Below, piece by piece: positions 9,255 to 16,785 of a stretch of 64,000 nt of DNA. The notes below the pieces were generated by a model. That model saw nothing but the letters and a program-made list of their open reading frames with translations. It was not told the origin of the DNA and searched no databases. Numbering within the stretch: position 1 is the first letter of the stretch; each line of letters begins with the position of its first letter. Source of the DNA: Pirellulales bacterium (lineage in GTDB: Bacteria > Planctomycetota > Planctomycetia > Pirellulales > JACPPG01). Both the position numbers and the translations under genes were made by a program. The stretch covers positions 1 through 64,000 of the forward strand of contig DASYDW010000122.1 of NCBI GenBank assembly GCA_036499395.1, written 5' to 3'.

Positions 9255-10241
9255 ATGTTTCTCGGCATTGAAATCGGCGGCACGAAGTTGCAGTTGGGCG
9301 TGGGCGAGCGCAGCGGGCCGCCGCTCGCGAAACTCGTGCGACTGGACGTACACGCCGAGAATGGGGCGCCGGGGATCATCGAGCAGATTCGCAACGCGGC
9401 GCGACCGCTTGTCGCGGGACACGCGATCGAGCGGATTGGCGTAGGCTTCGGTGGCCCGATTGCGGCCGATGGCCGGCATATCGTGACCAGTCACCAGGTC
9501 GCCGGATGGAACGGCTTTCCACTCGCCGAGTGGTGCGAGAAGGAATTTAGCGCTCCGACGGTTTTGGGAAACGACGCCGATCTGGGTGGGCTGGCCGAAG
9601 CGCATTACGGTGCGGGGCGTGGGCTGGATCCGATCTTCTATATCACCGTCGGTACCGGCATCGGCGGCGGTTTCATCGTCGATGGGCACGTCTATCGCGG
9701 CAGTGGACACGGCGCGGCCGAGATCGGACACCTGCGGCCAGGGCTGGACGCGAACGATGATCATGAAACGGTCGAATCGCGCGCGGCAGGCCCAGGCATC
9801 GTGGCGACGGTCCGACGGATGATGGCCCAGGCACAGATCGCCGACCTCGATGATCTGAACGGGCGAACGGGCAACGATCTCGAACTGCTGACGGCCAAAA
9901 TTGTCGGCGAGGCGGCCGTGGCCGGCAACCAACTCGCGCTCGCGGGGCTGGCGGAGTCGCGACAGGTGCTGGGGTGGGCGATTGCCCAAGTCATTACGCT
10001 GTTGTCGCCGGCGGCGGTGGTGATCGGCGGTGGCGTGTCGCTCTTGGGCGAAGAGTATTTCTACGTGCCGCTACGACGAGACGTCGAGCGGTACGTCTTT
10101 CCGCCCTTTCGTGGCACGTACCAGATTCTGCCGGCGCAACTCGGCGAAGAAATGGTCGTCTACGGCGCCGTTGCGCTTGCGGCGGAAAACGATTCACTAG
10201 GAAATCGTGAAGCCGGTCAGATACGGAGAATCGTCCGGTAG
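9255..10241 (+). CDS. ROK-family sugar kinase
   Basis: A 328-residue ROK (repressor, ORF, kinase) protein without a DNA-binding domain, so a hexose or amino-sugar kinase. It shows the N-terminal phosphate loop GIEIGGTKLQLGVG, the acceptor-site region NDADLGGLAEAHYGAG and the adenosine motif ITVGTGIGGGFIVDG. The GHGAAEIGHL segment is where substrate contacts and the zinc-site His usually lie. The cysteine cluster that normally binds zinc downstream (CxCGxxGCxE) is absent and reads LDANDDHETVESRAAG. The stop codon TAG (10239-10241) is provided by the first bases of the repeat that follows. Confidence 0.85.
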   Translation: MFLGIEIGGTKLQLGVGERSGPPLAKLVRLDVHAENGAPGIIEQIRNAARPLVAGHAIERIGVGFGGPIAADGRHIVTSHQVAGWNGFPLAEWCEKEFSAPTVLGNDADLGGLAEAHYGAGRGLDPIFYITVGTGIGGGFIVDGHVYRGSGHGAAEIGHLRPGLDANDDHETVESRAAGPGIVATVRRMMAQAQIADLDDLNGRTGNDLELLTAKIVGEAAVAGNQLALAGLAESRQVLGWAIAQVITLLSPAAVVIGGGVSLLGEEYFYVPLRRDVERYVFPPFRGTYQILPAQLGEEMVVYGAVALAAENDSLGNREAGQIRRIVR

Positions 10242-10301
10242 GGTGCCCTGTGGGCACCGCGGCATCGCGCGCGATTTCTTGGTGCTCGCAGAGCACCCTA
10301 C
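10238..10301. repeat. GTAGGGTG paired-hairpin element, copy 2 (complete)
   Basis: This is the cleanest copy. It runs GTA-GGGTGCCC-TGT-GGGCACC (hairpin 10242-10258), then a short palindromic spacer with ATCGCGCGCGAT, then GGTGCTC-GCA-GAGCACC-CTAC (hairpin 10281-10297). The ends GTAGGGTG and CACCCTAC are inverted repeats of each other, so the whole element is an imperfect palindrome. It overlaps the stop codon of the ROK kinase and lies between convergent genes, where it could act as a bidirectional transcription end. Confidence 0.8.
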
Positions 10302-10325
10302 AAGAGACGCAATCTGCGATTTCTC

Positions 10326-12638
10326 TTACTGTTCGTCGGCGTAGACGCGAGTGCTTTCTTCTTTGGTGACCGGGGTGCGAATTTCGTCGGTGAGGATTTG
10401 CACCCGCACGCGGACGTCGCCGGCGCCGCGGCCTTCGGCTTTCACGCGGTAGGTCGTGTCGGCTTTTGGCGCGATTTGTGCCAGCGGCTCGAACAGCACG
10501 CGCTGCCCGTCGATTGTGTAGCGGGCGGGCCCTTCGGCGCTGATGGGCTTGAGTTCCTCAGGCAGTAACGCCACGACCTGCACGTTCGTAGCAGACTTTG
10601 TGCCTTGGTTGACGACGCGGATTTCGTAGCCGGTCTCGCCGCCGACTTCGACCGGGTCGGCAATGTCGACGACTTCGAAGTTAATCGCGGCCACGCCTTC
10701 GACGAGGATCGTTTTTTCCTCTTGCGCCGAGAGGCCACGGTCGGCGGTGCTTTCGATGCGAACGACCTGCTCGCCTGCCTCGATCGGCACGGTGGTCAAT
10801 GTGACGCTACCCGATTCACTCGCTGGCAGTTCTTCAAGCAGCCATTGCACGCTGCGCGTACGGGGATCGTACTGCCCGGCATTGTTGGCTTCGACGAATT
10901 TCATACCGGCCGGCAGATGCGTGACAAGTGTGACTTCCTTGGCCGTGGCGGTGCCTGGATTCGAAATGGTGACGGTGTAGGTCGCCTGGCGATCGAGGTA
11001 CCTTCGAGTCGGCCCTTCCATCTTGACAGTCAAAGCGGGGGCGACGACTTCGAACTCGGCCTGTTGATCGACGCGAACGCTCCCTTCGCCGATCGCGGAA
11101 ATCGTGTTTTGAACCTTGCCTGCCTTGATGGCGTGCATTTTCAATTCGAGCTGGCGCATCTCGCCTGGCTTGAGCATGCCGATCTCGTATTCCAACTCAG
11201 GCCCGGCCGGATGCTGCAGCATTTCGGGCACGACCTCGCGCAGTACGACTCCGGTGGCAGTTCCGGTGCCGGTATTCTTCAGCGAGATGGCCATCGCGAT
11301 GTCCTCGCCCAACAGCACGTCGCGTTCGGTGCGGATATCCAGTTGCAGGACGGGCTTCGTCACGAGCGTGCGGACCGACGACTCAGCGGCGAAGTGGACC
11401 GTTGCCACACTGCCGACTTCCCCTTCGGTGGTGGGCATTACTTCCAGTTGCACCGTGGCTTCTTCGGTAGGCTTGAGCGTGCCGAGCGACCATACGACGT
11501 CGCCCTCTTGCTCGGTGGCGTGTGGCGTGGTGCTGATGAGCTGCGTTCCCTTGGGGATGGAATCATGAATCTCGACATGCGCCGCGGCGACACCGCCAGT
11601 GTTGCGCACCTTGACGACGAACACAGCCGGCTTGCCGACTTGAACATCCTGAGGTGCGATTTTCTCGATCGTCAGGTGAGGCGCTTGCGGGCCTTCCAGG
11701 TGACGGCCACCGGGACGCCCTTGCCCTTCGGAGCCTCCTTCGACGCGCGTGCGGCCGGCCGGTGGCGAGAAGTTGCCTGTATCGGCCAAGGCCGGTGGCT
11801 GTTGATCGTCTGCAGACTCGCCAGGCAGAAGTGCCGGTTCACGCGCTTGAGCGCCCGCAGCGGCGGGCGTGCGGCGATAACGATCCGTAGCGGCGAAGGC
11901 ACCGGCCGTCGCAGCTCCCGCGGCCGCGGCGACAGGCACTTGCTCTGTGGCAGCCGATTCCGTGGCCGGGGTGAAAGCCGACGGCTCTTCCGGCAACGGG
12001 CTGTCGAAAGAAACCTCGGGCGCGGCCGGCGGCGGTCCGTCCGGATGCGCAGCAAACGGATTCGAGGCGCGCGGCGGCGCCAACGTCGGTTCGTTACGTG
12101 CCGCTTCCGATGCGGCGGCTTCGGCCGGGTCATCCGGAGATTGGGCGGCCGTCGGCTCGTCGGCATACGTCAGCGGGCGGATCTCGCCTGGTCCGCCGCG
12201 GCCGGCGGCTTGTTGCGCGTCGTAGCGGCGCATGGCTTCGGGCGCGGCGGGAATGCCTTGTGGATCTTCGGCCTCGGGCTTCGGAGGAGCGCCGGTGTCG
12301 GGCGAGGTGCTCGAGTCGGGCGGATAACGCGAGTCCCATTTCGCGCCGGCAAACGGATTCGCGCCGCCTGTCTGTGCGGCGCCGCCGGTTTGCGTCGTGT
12401 CGCCGCTTCCTGCTGAATCGTCAGCGGCGGTTTCCAGCACCGTCGGTTGCGGCATCGGCTTGACGGTTCGTTCATCGACGACAAACGCAGCCGGCTCGCC
12501 GGATGTGCCACCGGATTCGGCGACGGCCGACGCTTCGGCTTGCGCCGTGCGATGACTGCGCTGTGCCTCGACGACGGCGTAAGTGCCCAGCGACATGACC
12601 ACGGTCAATGCCGACAAACGCAGAAGCGTCCGCTTCAT
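10326..12638 (-). CDS. Secreted DUF11/CARDB-like repeat protein
   Basis: A 770-residue exported protein. After a signal peptide (LLRLSALTVVMSLGTYAVVEA) comes a low-complexity Ala/Pro/Glu-rich region of about 300 residues. Four to five Ig-like DUF11 repeats follow, recognisable by phrases such as VFVVKVRNTGGVAAAHVEI, ISLKNTGTGTATGVVLREV and TYTVTISNPGTATAKEVTL. Proteins of this type are common in planctomycete envelopes and are presumed structural or adhesive. I choose the ATG at 12638 because GGAGAG lies seven bases upstream; the TTG 15 bases earlier overlaps that ribosome-binding site. Confidence 0.8.
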   Translation of the reverse strand: MKRTLLRLSALTVVMSLGTYAVVEAQRSHRTAQAEASAVAESGGTSGEPAAFVVDERTVKPMPQPTVLETAADDSAGSGDTTQTGGAAQTGGANPFAGAKWDSRYPPDSSTSPDTGAPPKPEAEDPQGIPAAPEAMRRYDAQQAAGRGGPGEIRPLTYADEPTAAQSPDDPAEAAASEAARNEPTLAPPRASNPFAAHPDGPPPAAPEVSFDSPLPEEPSAFTPATESAATEQVPVAAAAGAATAGAFAATDRYRRTPAAAGAQAREPALLPGESADDQQPPALADTGNFSPPAGRTRVEGGSEGQGRPGGRHLEGPQAPHLTIEKIAPQDVQVGKPAVFVVKVRNTGGVAAAHVEIHDSIPKGTQLISTTPHATEQEGDVVWSLGTLKPTEEATVQLEVMPTTEGEVGSVATVHFAAESSVRTLVTKPVLQLDIRTERDVLLGEDIAMAISLKNTGTGTATGVVLREVVPEMLQHPAGPELEYEIGMLKPGEMRQLELKMHAIKAGKVQNTISAIGEGSVRVDQQAEFEVVAPALTVKMEGPTRRYLDRQATYTVTISNPGTATAKEVTLVTHLPAGMKFVEANNAGQYDPRTRSVQWLLEELPASESGSVTLTTVPIEAGEQVVRIESTADRGLSAQEEKTILVEGVAAINFEVVDIADPVEVGGETGYEIRVVNQGTKSATNVQVVALLPEELKPISAEGPARYTIDGQRVLFEPLAQIAPKADTTYRVKAEGRGAGDVRVRVQILTDEIRTPVTKEESTRVYADEQ

Positions 12639-13161
12639 AGCTCGTCTCTCCAACGAAATTCGAGAAAGGGGCCGAATGCACGCCTTGCCGTCGTCGCGTG
12701 GTCGAGAAGGGAACTAGTGACCTGACGCGCAAACATTCCCACCAGCGAATTGCGACGCATCCCCCGAGGGGGAAACAGCGCAATGCAACAAGCGAGAAAG
12801 GGAAAGGAAGATTCGACGGCGGTGTAGTACCAAAAGGGGCAACGTGCGAAAAGGTCAGTTGTGCTAGCGAAACGGTTCTGGCAAATGCAGCATGGCGCCC
12901 GTCGTGGGTTTGCGGCTAATAAAGGCGTCTACCTTTCACCGTTGTAAGCTGAAGGGACTCTCGGATTTGTAATTATGAACTAGCCCATTCGCGTGGTACG
13001 TATAAACGCCAGCGAAGCGTCGCCGTCGCAATGAAGTGACCGCGTGCTTGAGGGGGGGGCTGGCAGAGTTTGCGAGCGGCGCGGTTGCGAGCGACGCAGA
13101 GTTTGTTAGCGACGCTGTTGCGGCAATCTCGAACGCGGCTCATCGAGGCCGGGAGGCAGAC
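12639..13161. other. Intergenic region between divergent DUF11 and Hint genes
   Basis: About 520 bases with no recognisable gene. A small palindrome TCCCCC-GA-GGGGGA lies near 12760-12775 and the region should contain two divergent promoters. No operator or RNA family is evident. Confidence 0.45.
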
Positions 13162-15087
13162 ATGCGTGCGACGCAGGGACAAGCGTGTGCGGCAGGCCGA
13201 TTCTTTTCGAAGTCGCTCTCTTCGAAGCTGCTGCTTTCGGAGTTGCGGGCGATCCGTTTTGAACGTCGCCCCTTGCTGGGGTTGCGGACTGGATTCTTAA
13301 AACCCTCACTGGCGTTTCGCGCTGGTATGGGACTGCTTCTAGCAGCGAGTGTCGCTTTTTTTGTTAGCTATCCGCGCGCTCACGCCGCAGAGCAGCAAAC
13401 TGATTCGTCAGAAGCCGCGCAATTCGTCCGGCAAGCGTTGACGGCCGAGGCTACTGGGGATGCCACAGGGCGAACGCATTATCTCGCCAAGGCGCTAGCG
13501 GCCGATCCAGACTATGCGCCAGCGCATTGGCAACTGGGCGAGGTGCGGCAGAACGGCACGTGGATAGGTGCCGAGGAGCTGCCGCGCGATCGCTACTTCG
13601 GCGAGCGTTTGAAAGAATATCGGCGGAAGATCGACGGTACGCGACACTCGCTCGGTGATCAGCTCATTCTGGCTCGCTATTGTCGTAACGCAGGATTGCA
13701 GGACCAGGAACGGCTGCATTACTCGGTCGCGCTACTGATAAATCCTGAACTGAAGGAGGCGCGTGACCATCTGCAGTTGGTTGATTTTCATGGGACGCAA
13801 GTTCTGCCCGCGCAGGCGACGATGCTCGAAGCCAGGGAACATATGCTTGATGTAACGGTTCATCATTGGATGCCGCGCATCGATGAACTTTGTAAATCGA
13901 TCAATGGCGACGAACTGGCCGCGCGAAGCAGCGGATTCGAAGCACTCTCGACAATTCGAGATCGTGAGGCGATACCGGCCCTGGAGGGAGCGTCGCGGAA
14001 CAACACGGGGACTGTGGGCAGGGCGGTCGTGGCCAGCCTGTCAGGAATGCGCGGACAGGAGGCCACGGATTCGCTCGTGCGGCATGCCGTTCTGGCACAA
14101 GATGACGCCGTTCGGCAGGCGGCGATCGACGGATTGCGTCCGCGCTCGCTATACGCCTCGGTCCCCATGCTGCTCAACTATCTGCAATTGCCGGTGGAAG
14201 TTCGCTTCGACACATTCTTCCTCGCCGACCATCGGCCAGCCCACCGATTGACGATGTTTCAGGAAGGGCAATCGCGGGACATGAAATTCGTTTCGCAGGG
14301 GGCTACTAAGCGTGACGTCAGCATCACCGGTAAAACGGGCGCAATGCGTGTGAACAATACGCCGGACCCGACGCTTGGACGCGATCTTGGCCTGGCGCAA
14401 GCGGCTCAGCAATTCAACGGAACCCAGGTCGAAGTCAACGCGCGGACAGCGGTGGCGCTACGCAACACGACGGGCGAGGACCTATCCGACGATCCGAAGG
14501 CGTGGTGGGAATGGTGGGCGAGCCATAATGAGATGTATCGCCCCACCGAGCGCCCGGTCAGCTACTTACAGCAGAGCTCGATCACGCCGGTACAGATCCG
14601 TTATCACTCGTGTTTCGTGGCCGGCACCACGGTCTGGACAATCGCCGGGCAAGTGCCGATCGAACGAATCAAGGTCGGCGAGTTCGTGCTGGCACAGAAT
14701 GTCGAAACGGGCGAGCTCACGTACAAGCCTGTTTTAGCCACGACCGTGGGGCCCAAGATACGCGACCTCGTCGAGATTACGGCCGGTGGCGAAACGATTC
14801 GCGCCACTTACGGACATCTGTTCTGGGTATCAGGCGTCGGCTGGAAGATGGCCAAGGAGCTTGAGCCTGGTGAGTTGCTGCACACGACGCACGGGCCGGT
14901 CGTCATCGACAATATCGAAAAGCAAGGGATGGCCGTGTGTCACAACTTGATCGTGGCCGAGTTCAATACGTACTTTGTCACGGATCAGGCCTTCCTGGTA
15001 CACGACATCAACGTGCGCGGGCCAACGATGGCCACCGTGCCGGGGTTGATCGACGAGGCCGAGGATGTGGTGTCGACGTCGCCGTGA
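13162..15087 (+). CDS. Exported TPR/HEAT-type protein with C-terminal Hint domain
   Basis: A 641-residue protein. A membrane segment or long signal (AFRAGMGLLLAASVAFFVSYP) is followed by TPR-like helices, HEAT-like repeats (AIPALEGASRNNTGTVGRAV, VRQAAIDGLRP) and, from Cys484, a hedgehog/intein (Hint) fold. The Hint part shows CFVAGTTVWT at its start, the block B-like TYGHLFWV with His552, and YFVTDQAFLVHD ending at His614-Asp615. Only about 26 residues follow. In bacteria such domains autocatalytically cleave or splice, often releasing a C-terminal passenger; here there is almost none. The start ATG at 13162 has GGGAGG upstream; the frame upstream is probably not translated. Confidence 0.75.
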   Translation: MRATQGQACAAGRFFSKSLSSKLLLSELRAIRFERRPLLGLRTGFLKPSLAFRAGMGLLLAASVAFFVSYPRAHAAEQQTDSSEAAQFVRQALTAEATGDATGRTHYLAKALAADPDYAPAHWQLGEVRQNGTWIGAEELPRDRYFGERLKEYRRKIDGTRHSLGDQLILARYCRNAGLQDQERLHYSVALLINPELKEARDHLQLVDFHGTQVLPAQATMLEAREHMLDVTVHHWMPRIDELCKSINGDELAARSSGFEALSTIRDREAIPALEGASRNNTGTVGRAVVASLSGMRGQEATDSLVRHAVLAQDDAVRQAAIDGLRPRSLYASVPMLLNYLQLPVEVRFDTFFLADHRPAHRLTMFQEGQSRDMKFVSQGATKRDVSITGKTGAMRVNNTPDPTLGRDLGLAQAAQQFNGTQVEVNARTAVALRNTTGEDLSDDPKAWWEWWASHNEMYRPTERPVSYLQQSSITPVQIRYHSCFVAGTTVWTIAGQVPIERIKVGEFVLAQNVETGELTYKPVLATTVGPKIRDLVEITAGGETIRATYGHLFWVSGVGWKMAKELEPGELLHTTHGPVVIDNIEKQGMAVCHNLIVAEFNTYFVTDQAFLVHDINVRGPTMATVPGLIDEAEDVVSTSP

Positions 15088-15129
15088 CCGGATCGTGGCA
15101 CGTATCGACGGGCGAACTGGCAGTAGGCT

Positions 15130-16707
15130 TTACGGTTTAGCCTGTCCGCCTGCGGCCTGCTTCGCCTTGCGCTGGGCAACGATTTTTTCTTTGCCGCGTG
15201 CGATGCCGTACTTTTTGTAGATCGCTTGCCACTCGTCTTCATCGGCTTGCGCTTGATCGAGCGTTTCGCCATGTTGGGCCAGCCAGGCGACCAGTGCATC
15301 GAACTCCGCCACCCGCTCAGGCGGGAGATACTGCAGCGTGCGTTTCTTCGTATGGAGGACCGCATGAATCAGCTTTCGCTCGCCATCGGGCTCGTACAAT
15401 TTCGGATCGGCGCCCGCCTCGAGCAGAACCAAGGCTGCGCCGAACTGGCTACTCTGCACAGCCCCTGTCACCGGATACGTTAGATTCCACCGGCAAAAGC
15501 GATTCAGCTCGGGCTTCTTGGCAAGCAACAGTTCAATTCGCTCCTTCATGTCGAGAAACCCATTCTGCGTGACGACGTGGAGCGGAGACTGGTTGGTCTG
15601 CCTATCGATCTGGTCGACGTCGCCACGATGCTCGACGACCAGTTTCAAGTAATCGATCACCGGCGAGCGACAGGCCAGATGCATCACGGATTGCCCGGCA
15701 TGGCAACCCCGGTCGAGGTCGGAGGAGCCGCCGATCGGATAGGGATGGAACGCGCGCTGGCCGAGTCCAAAGTCGGATTCAATTGATACATTGGGATCCG
15801 CCCCATGCCGTAGCAGACAGGCAAACCGTTCGATCTTGCGATCCGGAAACGCCCACAGCAGCGGCGTCATGCCGTCCTTGCCCACGGCGTTGACGTCGGC
15901 CCCTTCGGTGATGAGGCGTTCCATCTCCTTAATATTGTTGTCTTCGATGGCTTTGCAGAGCGCGACAACGGCTGGGTCTTGGAAATAATCTTCGGCCTTC
16001 CAGCCTGCTTGCGCGTGCCAACGCATTTCGGGGGCAAGCTCGAACTCGATTTCGTGCATGCGTTCGGCGGCGGCCAGTCGTTTGTCAGCCGCGGCCTTGT
16101 ATTCCTTGACCACTTCCGGCGTCCGCTGCTGGCCAGGGGGATTCTGCGCATCGATCCGCTGAATCGTGAAGTCCGCCTCCTTGCGCTCCTTCGTCAACTG
16201 GGCGTACTCGGCGTTTTCTAAAAGCTTCGTATTGGGTGTCAGTGCTTTGATCGCCCTCTGCTGGACACGGGACGCGAGCGCCGTTGCTGCCTGCTCGTCC
16301 ATGCGTGGCTTATGGTCCCACCCTGGCTCGTAATCCGCCCCCAGGTAAGGTTTCCATTGCCCGAGCAACTGCGCGACCTTCGCCTGGACGCGCGCGTCAT
16401 TCTTCACGAGGGGGCCTACGCGCATTCCGACGCTCATCGAGAGCGCTGATTGCAGCGTGGCGGGACTGTCGCCTCCTGTTCCGATCGGCGGGAAGACTTG
16501 CTTGTCGATCTCGAAACGGACCTGCGCCGCAAAGAATAGGAATCCCGCTTCTTCGGCCAGGGGTGCCGCGGCCGCCGCCTTCAACAACTCGAACGCGTTC
16601 ATGCGTTCGTATTTCGCGGGATTCGCAGCGGTCGCTCCCGTACAGCCTGCCCCCACGCAAAGACCGAATAGAGCAACGGCCCAAGCTACCCGCGTGCGAT
16701 GAGACAT
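15130..16707 (-). CDS. Exported ankyrin-repeat protein
   Basis: A 525-residue protein with an N-terminal signal, possibly of the lipoprotein type (LFGLCVGAGC). About 200 helical residues of unknown fold follow, then ankyrin repeats in the second half: ITEGADVNAVGKDGMTPLLW, LLRHGADPNV, SVMHLACRSP, QSPLHVVTQNG and VLLEAGADPKL. Ankyrin arrays bind other proteins. The start ATG has GGGGA seven bases upstream. It converges with the Hint gene, with only about 40 bases between the two stops. No partner is evident. Confidence 0.75.
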   Translation of the reverse strand: MSHRTRVAWAVALFGLCVGAGCTGATAANPAKYERMNAFELLKAAAAAPLAEEAGFLFFAAQVRFEIDKQVFPPIGTGGDSPATLQSALSMSVGMRVGPLVKNDARVQAKVAQLLGQWKPYLGADYEPGWDHKPRMDEQAATALASRVQQRAIKALTPNTKLLENAEYAQLTKERKEADFTIQRIDAQNPPGQQRTPEVVKEYKAAADKRLAAAERMHEIEFELAPEMRWHAQAGWKAEDYFQDPAVVALCKAIEDNNIKEMERLITEGADVNAVGKDGMTPLLWAFPDRKIERFACLLRHGADPNVSIESDFGLGQRAFHPYPIGGSSDLDRGCHAGQSVMHLACRSPVIDYLKLVVEHRGDVDQIDRQTNQSPLHVVTQNGFLDMKERIELLLAKKPELNRFCRWNLTYPVTGAVQSSQFGAALVLLEAGADPKLYEPDGERKLIHAVLHTKKRTLQYLPPERVAEFDALVAWLAQHGETLDQAQADEDEWQAIYKKYGIARGKEKIVAQRKAKQAAGGQAKP

Positions 16708-16785
16708 ATGTAAGTCCCCAGAATTTGAACACAGACTGCACTACAAACGCGCCGTTTAGAAATACGCAACGTGCTAGTCGTGAGA

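Noticed and set aside
10605..12416. A 603-codon open frame on the plus strand
   Set aside because: It lies antisense to the DUF11 gene, has no ribosome-binding site, and its product is Arg/Gly-rich without any domain. It follows from the codon usage of the real gene.
14611..15087. A protein-splicing intein inserted in a host gene
   Set aside because: There is no meaningful C-extein after the domain and no homing endonuclease, so a Hint-type processing domain is the better reading.
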